A stretch of DNA of 64,000 nucleotides, from positions 124,001 through 188,000 of IMG/VR virus record IMGVR_UViG_3300045125_000168, one strand, 5' to 3'. Positions 19,080 through 28,380 of this stretch are shown piece after piece (position 1 is the stretch's first letter; each line of letters begins with the position of its first letter). The DNA comes from a virus. Under the pieces are notes generated by a model, which made no database searches, was not told the origin of the DNA, and saw nothing but the letters and a program-made list of their open reading frames with translations. The position numbers were made by a program, and so were the translations under genes.

Positions 19080-19280
19080 AGAGCCTCCTCTTTTGCAAAC
19101 GTCTTATAATGTCCGTGTTCCGAGCCATCCGTTTTTTAGGATCATCCAACACGAGTCACCCCCTGGTTTTTCCGAGAAAAAATCTTTTCTGGGGATCAAA
19201 AAAGCCCTTGCGGAAATTCAAAATCTGAGGGACCGTGTGGCGATTTCAAATAGGCTTCTACAATCTTTAGGAATTTTTCA

Positions 19281-20354
19281 ATGATCCAGATCCATCAGTG
19301 GACGGATGCGGCTATTGCCGACTTTTTTGCCGACCTCGAAGCTCTCATACAGAAATCTCCGGCACCTAAACCGAGCCTTAAGCTCGTAGATCCGATCCCA
19401 GACTTTGTTTCTAAGTATCTAAAAGGAAAGGGAAAAGGCAATGGTGAGTACAGTAAGGTGGCGCGTCTGCCGTGTACGGTAGAATGTGAAAAAGGCCACC
19501 GCCTCGCCAGTCGCTGGCTCTCTCGGTCGATCATGAAAGCACAAGGCACCGGAACCCCATTCACTCAGGTGCCCTGCCCCGATTGCGAGAAAGCCCATCA
19601 GACGCTCCGCTTACAACAAGTGCAAGACAAATGGGGTGTGAAACTTGCCGCCGCAAATTTGCAAAATGCAGCTAAAATTCAGGAAATCTCACGTTCTGAG
19701 TTTCTCAAGATAGCTGAGTTATTCAATAATGACCTTGATTTCTATAATAATAGCTACACCGTTTTTGGAAGATTTTATCAATTAAAAAATCTCCTAAAAA
19801 AAGAGATGCTACTCCTTGAGATCGTCGAGCGGGGGTTGAGCCTCAAGTTTGTTCCGTTCAAGATCTTACCGTTGAGCATGGCTGAACACTCGAAGCTCTT
19901 TGAGTCCTGGGCTATCAAGCATGTGGAAGATATCGCGCTAGAAGTCTGCCGAGGCCAATTTGAGATGTCTCTTAAATACCGGGAAGAAATCGAGCTACTC
20001 ATCCAAGATACCTCTTACTATGAACTATCCTATTCGCTGTACACCGCAAAAAAAGACACGATCTTTATGTGGGAAGAGCACAAAAGAAAACGTGACATCA
20101 CCTTCAAGCATTCTTTGCGCAAGGCGTTGCAAAACCTTTATGACGGGACATGGCCCAATATTTCAGAATCAGCCAAAAGGATGAGCCAGAGAGAAATCCC
20201 AGATCACTTCTGGCGTCTCGTGAGACTCAAAGAGCACAATCTGACGACGGAACAAATCCTCTCGTGTGACCTTGGCTATTTGGCCTTAGAGATTGATAAT
20301 GTCAACTTTTTTGGTCCAGAAGAGGACGAGGCTTCCAAAGATGTAACACTCTAA
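19281..20354 (+). CDS. Hypothetical protein with Cys/His cluster
   Basis: An intact 357-residue frame, AGGA eight bases before ATG. Residues 60-105 contain LPCTVECEKGHRLASRWLSR and later VPCPDCEKAHQ, a C-x3-C-x2-G-H...C-x2-C arrangement that probably binds zinc. The remainder is helical and rich in Leu and Lys, with an acidic C-terminus (FFGPEEDEASKD). I recognise no family. It is the last plus-strand gene of the 16-20 kb run apart from the small gene at 20478. Confidence 0.65.
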   Translation: MIQIHQWTDAAIADFFADLEALIQKSPAPKPSLKLVDPIPDFVSKYLKGKGKGNGEYSKVARLPCTVECEKGHRLASRWLSRSIMKAQGTGTPFTQVPCPDCEKAHQTLRLQQVQDKWGVKLAAANLQNAAKIQEISRSEFLKIAELFNNDLDFYNNSYTVFGRFYQLKNLLKKEMLLLEIVERGLSLKFVPFKILPLSMAEHSKLFESWAIKHVEDIALEVCRGQFEMSLKYREEIELLIQDTSYYELSYSLYTAKKDTIFMWEEHKRKRDITFKHSLRKALQNLYDGTWPNISESAKRMSQREIPDHFWRLVRLKEHNLTTEQILSCDLGYLALEIDNVNFFGPEEDEASKDVTL

Positions 20355-20477
20355 CTATCATGTTGTTTTTTGACCTCTGATGAAAACACAATAGGTGCAA
20401 GCTAGGGCTTTTAGCCTCGCCCTAAGAGGTCGAAGAGGGTAAACTTCTGACTCCCCATCAAGAACAGGAGCAGACCG

Positions 20478-20683
20478 ATGTGCCCACATGACATCGCACA
20501 ACGTATCAAAGAACTGGTCCTAGCCGAGCAAGGCGAATCAGGCCAAGCTCCTTCCAGTCTTTTTTAGACCAAAAAGAGTTTGAGGTGATGGCTCAGGCTC
20601 TACGCTTGCCGAAAAGCACCCCTTGTATCCGGTGGCCGCTAGAAAATAAGGCCACCGTTGTACTGTACAAAAGAGGCTCCTGA
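20478..20683 (+). CDS. Small hypothetical protein (frame-disrupted)
   Basis: AGGAG lies nine bases before ATG. MCPHDIAQRIKELVLAEQG is followed by a T6 run where one base change joins to FLDQKEFEVMAQALRLPKST and then RWPLENKATVVLYKRGS. About 67 residues. It ends 28 bases before the IscB element. A TAGGGC/GCCCTA hairpin lies upstream at about 20403. Function unknown. Confidence 0.5.
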
Positions 20684-20710
20684 GGATGCGGAACAAACCA
20701 GCCTCGCACA

Positions 20711-22059
20711 TCACCGAAGATTCTCGCCGGAAGCCCCTGGCTTTAGCCATGGGGAGGAAGGCGAGCCTTTCAAATACCTATAGTTATAGCCATCTTTTCT
20801 TTGTGAGACTCTAAAGTACCTATGAGATATTCCTTGTACTCGTCCCTGTCCCGTCGAAATATCAAAAGAACCAGTAGCTCGACAAAGTACCCTTCCTTTG
20901 TGTCTTCCAGCCTTTTTTCCCGAGGGAACTACAGCAATGACCATATCCCCAGTCTCAAAACCAAAGTGCTTTTTCATTGCGGAGCGATGCCTTACTGGGA
21001 AACCATATTTGTTCGTACCACAGAATTGGCGACTCCCGTGACCCGTTGATTTAATCTCAAGAACGTGCATCTCGGGATTGAGCCTAACCTCCGATCCGCT
21101 ACTACCCACACAGGCTGCGTCAATCCAGTGATCTTTTGGGTACTCATTTTTAATCCGATTGAACTTGGTCTGTGCTCCTGTTCCTGTTGAAACAACTAAA
21201 GAAACTTTCTGGAGCCCATTCAAGAGTGCATTTCGTGTTGCATTAACCGCTGCGGTTGAAGCTAGGGATCTTTTAGCCTGAGATAGTATTTTTTCAAGAA
21301 TTTCTGGTTTTTTTGAGAGGAAATCTGCGACAGACTTTGTGCCTTTCGCCTCATTACAAGGACGACAGGAAAGAGTCAGATTGGAAACTCTGTTAGAACC
21401 ACCCTTAGACTTTGGTTTAATATGCTCAACCTCTAAAGGTACATTCTCTGCTTCGCAGTAAACACACCTGCGCCCCCACTTTTCCAATAAATATTCTCGA
21501 ACCTCATATCCTTGAAGAGCCCCTTGTTGATACTCAACCCCTGATACTTCGGGATTCTCCATTTTTTGTGTGTCAAATTTAACTCTCTCAAGAGCTAAGG
21601 ATGCAATAGGAGAAAACTTAGAAAGTCGAGTAACCCAGGTCAGGGTAGTTTGTAGTCGGTGGTCAAGCGAGGGTGGTAGCCAACCTGTAGCCTTTGGACG
21701 ATTGTCAAACCTTGCTTTTCGATACCGTGTTTTTCTGTTTCTCCTCGACCTTCGAAGCTGTCTTCTTGAAAGAAGGCTACCTTTGATTTCTTGCCCCCTA
21801 TGAACAAGGTTCATTGCAAAAGAACTCTGTTCTGCCTCTTATGAATAAGAACCATTCCTGTTGTCTTAGCACCTGGATCAATTTTAGCTTCAAACGGAGC
21901 AGGCTTTCCTGCCTCCGTCCTCTTTAGAATGATAGTAAAGGGAAATTTTCGCAGGATTGCTGCTTTGCCATTTTTCAAAAGTTGTCTGGCACGAGCAGGA
22001 GTACACGGTGTTAAAGGCTTCCGATTAGTATCAAGAACAAAAACACAATTCTGTCTCAA
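20711..22059 (-). CDS. iscB: IscB RNA-guided nuclease (single homopolymer frameshift)
   Basis: Two frames join into about 448 residues. An N-terminal VFVLDTNRKPLTPCTPARAR leads through LLKNGKAAILRKFPFTIIL, the RRXRR/PLMP-type region. RuvC-I is AKIDPGAKTTGM, followed by an Arg-rich bridge helix (RRQLRRSRRNRKTRYR). RuvC-II is LALERVKFD. The HNH domain has CVYCEAENVPLEVEHIKPKS and CRPCNEAKG. RuvC-III is DHWIDAACVGSS. All catalytic positions are present. The break is at a T4 run near 21817; one more T restores VLFAMNLVHRGQ as in other IscBs. The start is uncertain (TTG at 22059 gives MRQNCVFVLD). It is the ancestor-type relative of Cas9 and uses an omega RNA encoded upstream. Confidence 0.93.
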
Positions 22060-22325
22060 ACCCTTAGAGGGTGCAGCTTTGACGCTGCCTCGCTGTTCTT
22101 TCGAACAGGTGATGTTTGCCTCGCAAATGTCTGAAGAACTTTTGCACAAAAAGGTCCGTCGTATCCCCAAATACGGCAGTGTCCTCTTTTGCAATAGAGC
22201 CAGGAACTGGCAAGCATTCCTGGGTATTATGATTCTTCAAACGTAGTCTCCTTTCAAAGACTAATGCTGGTCATGAACTGGGACTCTTTGACAAGCCCCC
22301 GGCTTTAGCCGTGGGGTTCATGACC
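22060..22325 (-). ncRNA. Candidate omega RNA of the IscB element
   Basis: The 265 bases directly upstream of iscB on the minus strand are rich in hairpins. A perfect 10-bp pair, GGTCATGAAC (22316-22325) with GTTCATGACC (22269-22278), encloses the element-end hairpin GGCTAAAGCC. Further down there are CTGTTCGAAAGAACAG and a GCAGCGTCAAAGCTGC stem. IscB omega RNAs lie at this position with the guide at the 5' end from outside the element. The guide would then come from bases just above 22325. Boundaries are estimates. Confidence 0.65.
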
Positions 22326-22538
22326 TGCGAAGAATAGTTTTTGAGTCTGGTGAAATTTTCATCAGTTCAAGAACGATGTTCGTCATGTCCAAGTCCTTGC
22401 CAAAGTGTTTTTTGTGGATCTTTTGCAAGGCTTCGACGCTCTCTTTGACGTAGGGGTCTTTTTCCATAGCGGCCTGCAAATAACTCCAGGCATAACCTTC
22501 CACAGAATTTTTTCTTTGACCTTTGCAAGATAGCTCAT
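22318..22538 (-). CDS. Small leader-tagged protein (frame-disrupted)
   Basis: GAGGGG eight bases before ATG. It starts MSYLAKVKEKI, matching the shared leader, then one frame change at the A/T run near 22505 leads to EGYAWSYLQAAMEKDPYVKE and HFGKDLDMTNIVLELMK. About 72 residues, helical. Its stop codon lies inside the outer stem of the IscB omega RNA candidate, so the element may have inserted at or in its 3' end. Confidence 0.55.
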
Positions 22539-22579
22539 GTGCCCCTCAATGGTTTTGTATATCCAATAATCTTGGACCT

Positions 22580-24577
22580 TCAGGCATAATAGAAGTCCAC
22601 ACCGCCTACGGTCCTCGGATGCTCGATAGCAGATTTTACCGTGCTCCAATCGAGGCCATAATGCACGGCAGCATCCTTGATTGTTTTGAAATACAAGTTC
22701 TCTGAGGTTCGCACGGCCCTTTCCTTGCTCGGCTTCTGCTTGTGCTCCTCAAGCTCATACTGAAACACCACATCCTGCTCTTTTGCCAGAACAGGCTCTT
22801 TATGCGTTAAAGACCAAGTGACGGTGTTCGGATGGATATCATAATGCTCGGCAGCTTCCTTGACCGTCTTGAAATGCAGACCGTTTGAGCAAAAGCACGG
22901 TCTGCACCGAGTCGGGTGATCTCTTTTCTTTCCCTTGAATTTGTGACTCAAGTTGTCCCGCACACTGGAGTCCTGCATCCGTCGTTTTTGTGCCAGAGAC
23001 TTTAAGCTGGGTGCCTTGCCGTTGACCATCTCCCATCGCTCTTTCACATCACTTCGAGTGCGACCATTGAACAACATGCTCAGGTAGCTCTTACTCACAC
23101 CCAACTTCTTCGCAACATCCTCTTGGCTTTGCAACTCTTTAAAAACAAGGTCAAAGGCTTGCAGCAATACCTCGTCTCGGATGAAATTTTTGTCGAGCTT
23201 TTTGTCCTTGATATACTCAGTTGAGACCTCTTTTGCGGTCTTTCCCGTCACGATCGTTGTCACCTGAGTTGGTGTAAGTCCAAGCTCCTGCGCAATCTCG
23301 ATATTTGTCACACCATCTTCATAGCGTTTTTTCAAAACCTGAGAGGCGACATCCAGATCGACTTTTTTGTCGTTGGTGTAGACAAAGGATTTTCCAGTCG
23401 AGGCTTCATATCTGGCCTTGATCTCTGGACGCATTTGTCCATTTAAGACGTACCATACATATTGTTTGGTCACATCTAATTTTTGCGCAATTTCCGTGGC
23501 GGGAAGACCAGAATCATATAGTTCAAAAATCGTTAAGACTTCTTCGTCATTGAGGGTTTTTTGTTTTTCTAAGTCCTGGTTTTCCTCAAGCCATTTTTGA
23601 CGAATTTCAGGTCTTACTCGGCCCCATATTACAGAATTTATTAGATCTCGATTAAGACCTATTTTTTTGCTTATTTCTGCATATTTTAGACCTTGCTTTC
23701 GTAAGTTGAACGCTTCAAACAAAACGTCTTCAGGGATTCTCAATGCGATGTAGTCGGGAGCGTAAGGATCGTTGTAGCCAATTTCTTTGTTTGTTGATTG
23801 GTATTTTCTAATCCAATAATTTTCCCTCTCTGTCAAATCCGCTATAGGTACTCGTTCAATCTCAGAGATACTGCATCGATAATTGCAATTCCGCATAGCT
23901 TCATGAACGGCCATGGTGGAACCATTTCGTGCGGAACTTAAATGACCTTTATATCGGTAATCGATTCCATTGCTCGTTTGCCCGATGTAAACCTTACCGT
24001 TTTCAAATTCAATTTTATAAATAACTCCGTTTGTTTTGTGTTCCCTGTGAAAAACAAATTCAAAGATAGCCTTTCTTGCGTCTATAACTTTGGTCAAGCC
24101 TAAGGTATTCGCATGTTCTGCTTCGCTAACTTCGAGTTTCGTGGCCTCACGCCATACTCTTTTTTTATGAAAGAACTCCCCGTCTTTTTCATAGTGATAG
24201 CTTTGTTTCGCAAAGCCTTTAAAAATGAAGTTATTTCTGAATACGTTCATTTTCTCTGATGTTGAATCCAAGTGAACCAGCAGACCAATTATTGAAGTAT
24301 GTTTTTGAAGGTATTTAAGTACCTTTTGTAAAAAAATCCCTTCAAGGTTCTGTGGCTCAACCCATAGGAGCGATATCTCCAGGTAGGCCGTGCGAAGATA
24401 TTCCGGCTGGTAAGCAGATAACGGCGAAACTAAAAGCACACCAAGAATACGAGAGTCATCCTCGTCCTTCTTTAGGGCGAAGCAGTATTTCACCGTAGAG
24501 GGGATGGTTTGGTGGTTTTCTTCCAGGAGTTTTTTAATGCTTCGGGTGAACGTGACGGATTTTACAAAGTAGCTCAT
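22580..24577 (-). CDS. GIY-YIG homing-type endonuclease with HTH array
   Basis: An intact 665-residue protein. Residues 1-190 resemble a GNAT-like fold (ILGVLLVSPLSAY, LEISLLWVEPQNLEG), which is tentative. Residues about 198-285 are a GIY-YIG domain: GVIYKIEFENGKVYIGQT, a conserved Arg in YRYKGHLSSARNG, and ERENYWIRKYQS with the catalytic Glu. Four helix-turn-helix repeats follow (for example TEIAQKLDVTKQYVWYVLNG and EDVAKKLGVSKSYLSMLFNG). Two NUMOD1/IENR1-like motifs end the protein (FKTVKEAAEHYDIHPNTVTW and FKTIKDAAVHYGLDWSTVKS). The build is that of a free-standing homing endonuclease with a modular DNA-recognition tail. It sits between an IscB element and the capsid gene. Confidence 0.85.
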   Translation of the reverse strand: MSYFVKSVTFTRSIKKLLEENHQTIPSTVKYCFALKKDEDDSRILGVLLVSPLSAYQPEYLRTAYLEISLLWVEPQNLEGIFLQKVLKYLQKHTSIIGLLVHLDSTSEKMNVFRNNFIFKGFAKQSYHYEKDGEFFHKKRVWREATKLEVSEAEHANTLGLTKVIDARKAIFEFVFHREHKTNGVIYKIEFENGKVYIGQTSNGIDYRYKGHLSSARNGSTMAVHEAMRNCNYRCSISEIERVPIADLTERENYWIRKYQSTNKEIGYNDPYAPDYIALRIPEDVLFEAFNLRKQGLKYAEISKKIGLNRDLINSVIWGRVRPEIRQKWLEENQDLEKQKTLNDEEVLTIFELYDSGLPATEIAQKLDVTKQYVWYVLNGQMRPEIKARYEASTGKSFVYTNDKKVDLDVASQVLKKRYEDGVTNIEIAQELGLTPTQVTTIVTGKTAKEVSTEYIKDKKLDKNFIRDEVLLQAFDLVFKELQSQEDVAKKLGVSKSYLSMLFNGRTRSDVKERWEMVNGKAPSLKSLAQKRRMQDSSVRDNLSHKFKGKKRDHPTRCRPCFCSNGLHFKTVKEAAEHYDIHPNTVTWSLTHKEPVLAKEQDVVFQYELEEHKQKPSKERAVRTSENLYFKTIKDAAVHYGLDWSTVKSAIEHPRTVGGVDFYYA

Positions 24578-24716
24578 AGATTTGCTCCAATAACCAGCCG
24601 TTATTTGAATATCGGCATTCGGATAGTAGAGCTTTACAGTGAAAATGTCAATTTACACCTCAAAAACTATCCGCTATTATTCATTTGTCCATCGTAGCGA
24701 ATTGGTGGACAAATAA

Positions 24717-24747
24717 ACAAAAAAAGCCGGGTAAAACCCGGCTTTCC
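24717..24747 (-). terminator. Intrinsic terminator of the capsid gene
   Basis: On the minus strand GAAAGCCGGGT pairs with ACCCGGCTTT across a short loop and is followed by TTTTTTTGTTTATTTG, about 20 bases past the capsid stop. This is a strong terminator, as expected for a highly expressed gene. Confidence 0.9.
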
Positions 24748-24764
24748 CCTGATAAAACAGGATA

Positions 24765-25853
24765 TTAAGTACGTTGTCCGCGAACGCATGCCCTGGCATT
24801 CACCACGATTTGACTTTCGATCTGTTCCATGTACCATCCTCTCCAGCTTTGGCCGAGAGGAGCACCGAGAGTATTTTCGACGGTGAGGGGCTTACGCTCC
24901 ATCACGACGCCAAGAGCTTTCGGGGTACCGAGGAAGTAGACTTCGCCCGGATTCAGCACTTGGAGGGTCTCGTACCTGAAACCATCGGTCATCAGGGTGA
25001 CGCCGAAGAAGTTTCCGAGCACACCTTCCATAATCAACTGATGTTTAGAAACTGGATCGTAGTAAGAAGCAAAATGGTCATCGGTGAGGATATCGTTGTA
25101 GAGGTCGATGGCGATCAGGGCGTGTTGGCAAGGAATCGTCCAACGGGCGATCTGAGTGCGCATGGATTGGAAAACAGAAGGCGTGAAAGCGTTGAAATAC
25201 ACGAGGTCGTTGTATGCGGTAGCGGCTGCGTCGAAGAGAGCCTTGGTGCGCAAGTCTTCTTGACGAAGGATTTGTTCCAGACCGTCGTTGTACTTGTGCT
25301 CAAGCAGGTCCGTATCTGCGAGTTCAAGTTCGAGGTTGTCGATGCGGATGTTAGCGAGCAGGTAAGCATCGGGAGGCGTCACGTAGTTTTGACGCACATA
25401 GGATGCGACAACGGTCGGGGAGGAGTGCGCGATGTAATAAGCGAGCACGTCTTTTTTGCGAACGGCAATGCGAGCGATGTCGCCTCGTTTGATCGGCTTG
25501 AAGCCGAGCAGCTTACGGGTGAAGCCTTCGCGGCCCAGGGCTTCATAGATTTCTTCGGTGACGGTTTCGCCGAGGGCGAGCCATTTCTCACCAGTTTTGT
25601 CGTTGATCGCGTCTTCGAGGATCGCTTGACGTTCAGCGATTACGGAACGACGCTCGTCAGAAGACAGGGCTTCGGTTTCTTTGCGGGCCACTTCACCGGA
25701 GCGAACGCCATCGACGAGGTTTTTGATTTGGTGCAAGAGGTCTTGCTTGGAGGAAGCGTTGATTTCGCCACCAGCGCCCACGAGGCGCTCACCGCCGCGA
25801 GGGCGGAACTCGGTTGCGAGTGTTTTTGGACGGGCTGCACGATTGATTCGCAT
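24765..25853 (-). CDS. Probable major capsid protein
   Basis: An intact 362-residue frame from MRINRAARPKTLATEF, with GGAG ten bases upstream. The N-terminal 100 residues are charged and helical, like a delta or scaffold-type domain. The core contains YIAHSSPTVVASYVRQNYVT and FDAAATAYNDLVYFNAFTPS, and ends with TVENTLGAPLGQSWRGWYME, the mixed alpha/beta content of an HK97-type capsid core. Monocistronic arrangement, codon-clean sequence with no indels, and flanking by a strong terminator and a long upstream region all fit an abundant virion protein. The name is inference from these features. It could be another major virion protein. Confidence 0.65.
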   Translation of the reverse strand: MRINRAARPKTLATEFRPRGGERLVGAGGEINASSKQDLLHQIKNLVDGVRSGEVARKETEALSSDERRSVIAERQAILEDAINDKTGEKWLALGETVTEEIYEALGREGFTRKLLGFKPIKRGDIARIAVRKKDVLAYYIAHSSPTVVASYVRQNYVTPPDAYLLANIRIDNLELELADTDLLEHKYNDGLEQILRQEDLRTKALFDAAATAYNDLVYFNAFTPSVFQSMRTQIARWTIPCQHALIAIDLYNDILTDDHFASYYDPVSKHQLIMEGVLGNFFGVTLMTDGFRYETLQVLNPGEVYFLGTPKALGVVMERKPLTVENTLGAPLGQSWRGWYMEQIESQIVVNARACVRGQRT

Positions 25854-26192
25854 GGGAACTTGTCTCCACAATGTTTTTAAGAGTTTTTGGAAAAAGAGAT
25901 CGTTTTACTACTGCAACCCCAGGACGAATTTTTATTCGCCTGATGAATCGGCTAGACAAGGGAGACTTTCGCTTTCCCAGCCTTATAATTGAGTTATGTC
26001 CTCGCGGTCTTTAGAGCGCAGAGGCACTAATTAGGTAAAAGGGGTGACTTCTAAAATAATCTTATCGGTCAATTTGCGAGGCGTCAAATTCGCTGGTTTT
26101 TTGTGTATAACTAACTGTAATTGTTGTTGGAAATTGTCTCAAGTTTACGTTCGGTTGTACCGATAGGTAGGCGTTAAACTTGGGAGAGTACC
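25854..26192. promoter_or_regulatory. Divergent intergenic region of capsid and lipoprotein genes
   Basis: About 340 bases with no convincing gene on either strand. It must hold the capsid promoter (minus) and that of the 26193 gene (plus). On the minus strand an AATTATAAGG sequence near 25990 could be a -10-type element, but no good -35 is seen. At 26140-26182 the arms CAAGTTTACG and CGTTAAACTTG (one-base bulge) form a hairpin with an inner CGGT-TGT-ACCG stem, ending just before the GGGAGAG ribosome-binding site of the lipoprotein gene. Confidence 0.5.
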
Positions 26193-27505
26193 ATGCGGGA
26201 ACTATGGCTGATTTTAGCGATAGGTTTATTCTCTGGGTGTGGTTCTGGTGAGGGTTCGTCTGATCCTTCTGCTTCAGAATCGCCACAACTTAAGCCAACT
26301 AATTCTCCGTCCTCGACTACTACCAAATCCGGTGGTGTGACAAATAATCCGAAGAATCCTGGCCAGGATACTAACGATGCCCCTCTTACTTGGTCACCGA
26401 GGGTTTCGCAAAGCAAAACAAAGGATGTGCAAATCAAGCTCTTGATACCGGAGTTAAAAAACATAAAAGCCGTGCGTGTTTCGGAATCTTTGTGTGGTTT
26501 GATCTACAAGGAGTATCCGTATGCGACTTCAATCGATGTTTATTTCACAGGTCGCAATACAATCATTTCTTTGGGTGTGGTTTTAGTAGGGGAAGATGGC
26601 AGTGTTTCCACCTGCCAAACGGTCTCGTTTCAACAGGATTCGACGCCACCTGGAAAAGGAGAGATCACGATCAATAATAATGCTGTCTATACCAATTCAC
26701 GCCAAGTCAAACTGAGGATTAAAAATGACAGCGCATCCCAGATGTATGTGACTAATGCCATGAGTTGCTCTTATGGTGGGAACTGGGAAAGCATTCCTTA
26801 CGGGGAGATAAATTGGACGCTTGATAGGTCGAATACGACGGTAGAAGTGTATGTGAAGTTCAAAGACGATGTTGGAAATGAGACGGATTGCATCAAGGAT
26901 TCGATTATTCACGATGATATACCGCCAACTGTGCCATCGATCACGATTGCGAATGGTGCCGCGAGTACCTCAGTGGCGAATGTTAGTCTGTCGTTATTCG
27001 CGCTGGGTGCAAAGTATGTAGACTATGGGAGCGCGTATGTTTGCAGTTCTCCGACATGGGAGAGCTACACGACGACAGCTTCGTATGAGTTACCTAATAA
27101 CGGTAGTTCTCAGCAGGTTTTTGCGATCTTTGCGGATGAGGCTGGTAACCGCACCTCTTGTGTATCTGACTCAATCAACACTCCGAGTGTCACTCTGACA
27201 TACTATTGGTATGAGGGGTCTTACTATCCGACTTATACTCAGTGCGGTTATACCAAGGTGAGAGATTATACCTCTCTCAAAACAAAGGTCGTGACAAAGC
27301 CGCCCTTCAGCGTGGTCACATCGAACATGGTGGGGAACTGCGATTTCTCTTCGGTGGGTGGCAACTATGAATGTGATTTCACCGATAACTAAGCAACTGC
27401 GGTAGGATTTGGGAAAATCCCTATCAATGTAGCGGTATGATAGTTTATCAAGGCCGCTACTACCCAGGTGGTCTCCAATGCACCAAACCTCTTGGTGTGC
27501 CATAA
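26193..27505 (+). CDS. Large lipoprotein with Ig-like repeats (C-terminal frameshift)
   Basis: Lipoprotein signal MRELWLILAIGLFSGCGSG with lipobox FSGC, then a Ser/Thr/Pro-rich linker. At least two to three Ig-like repeats follow, marked by D-x-x-P-P (QQDSTPPGKGEITINNNAV, HDDIPPTVPSITIANGA) and by FKDDVGNETDCIKDSI and FADEAGNRTSCVSDSI. The C-terminal part has paired Cys and YYWYEGSYYPTYTQCGYTK. After a shift near 27390 it continues NCGRIWENPYQCSG and ends TKPLGVP. It is probably anchored in the outer membrane facing outward. Unusual cargo for a phage; surface binding or exclusion are possible roles. Confidence 0.75.
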
Positions 27506-28072
27506 TTAGGGGTCGTAGCCTTGCTCGTGCAGGGAGTTGCCATCGGTGAAGACTTGAGAGGCTCGGACCAACTTACTTTTGATTTTGAACTTTCCGTTCA
27601 AACTACTTTCACCGTGGTCTTTCGCGTATTTTCGATTGATCGTCACCCAGTCCCCTAGGTTGATCTCGGGGTAAAAGCCTCTTGGTGTGGTTTCTTTTTG
27701 AGGTCATCCTCAGGTCCGAGAGTTCATCATAGGATTTACCTTGAAAGTTGCTCGGCATTTTCCCGTACTTCAAATGGTATTTGAGAGCTTTTTCTAGTTC
27801 AGAGATTTTCTCGGTGGTCGAGGGTTCATAAGGTACCGCTCGATAGATGCGAACTTTGGCGTTTGGCTTTCCTTTGAGGGCTTTTAGATAGACCAGGATT
27901 CGTGGTCGTAGGGTTGACCATCCCCATAATACTGCGCACCCTTGGGGCCATAAAAATCCTCGGGGTATGTGCCTTTGAGATCATGCAGGGGCGCACCGGA
28001 ATCTTTCCCAGGGGCTTGATGCTGCATCCGGTAGTCGTCGGCTAAAACCAATAGTTTTTTCAAAAACACCAT
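27506..28072 (-). CDS. Leader-tagged ADP-ribosyltransferase-like protein (frame-disrupted)
   Basis: AAGGA precedes ATG. The N-terminus MVFLKKLLVLADDYRM resembles the shared leader. The body has SGAPLHDLKGTYPEDFYGPK, PNAKVRIYRAVP, EINLGDWVTINRKYAKDHG and FTDGNSLHEQGYDP. The YRAVP...GDWVT...YA..HG...D-x-N-S-L-x-E-x-G-Y-D-P pattern is a known phage module with an ADP-ribosyltransferase-like layout (R, S/T, E). Frame changes lie near 27890 and 27690. It is tail-to-tail with the lipoprotein gene, sharing TAATTA. About 187 residues; activity is inferred. Confidence 0.65.
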
Positions 28073-28119
28073 AAAATATCCTTATATTACTTATATATGC
28101 GACATATAATCTTATTAAT

Positions 28120-28147
28120 CTTGACTTTTCAGTAGAATTGGTATAAT
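28120..28147 (+). promoter_or_regulatory. Sigma-70-like promoter
   Basis: TTGACT at 28121 and a perfect TATAAT at 28142, spacer 15 bases (16 if CTTGAC is taken). It lies in AT-rich DNA upstream of the small plus-strand gene at 28205. The opposite strand probably carries the promoter for the gene starting at 28072. Confidence 0.6.
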
Positions 28148-28204
28148 GAAGACCAAAACCGAAATGGTGTCATAATTATTTGTTGTAATAATTTGTGAGG
28201 TTTT

Positions 28205-28363
28205 TGTGGTATCTTTTAATGAAGCAGTGCAAAGGTTGCGTCAGGCGGGACCGAAATATCGAGGCGGATAATCTCGCAGCTTGGGTCAATAAGGACGGGC
28301 AGCGAGGCGGCTGGGATGGTTATGTTAAGAAACTCGGGCTTGCTCCCCTGATCTGGCTCTGAG
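28205..28363 (+). CDS. Very small hypothetical protein (frame-disrupted)
   Basis: GAGG lies six bases before a GTG start. It reads VVSFNEAVQRLRQAGPKYR, then after one base change near 28265 NLAAWVNKDGQRGGWDGYVK and KLGLAPLIWL. About 53 residues. A clear promoter lies 60 bases upstream, which supports expression. Function unknown. Confidence 0.4.
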
Positions 28364-28380
28364 GTCACGCTGAGAAAAAA

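Larger units (their letters stand above)
20711..22325 (-). mobile_element. IS200/IS605-type element carrying iscB, no transposase
   Basis: Both ends carry the palindrome typical of this superfamily: AGCCCCTGGCTTTAGCCATGGGG near 20727 (in pieces AGCCCC, GGCT-TT-AGCC, GGGG) and AGCCCCCGGCTTTAGCCGTGGGG near 22294. Between them lies iscB and a structured upstream region. There is no TnpA, so it would need a transposase in trans. Exact ends cannot be set without an empty site; the coordinates bracket the two hairpins. Confidence 0.8.

Noticed and set aside
24774-25880. Long plus-strand open frame of 368 codons across the capsid gene
   Set aside because: It is an antisense shadow; its composition is poor, and the minus frame has a ribosome-binding site, terminator and protein-like sequence.
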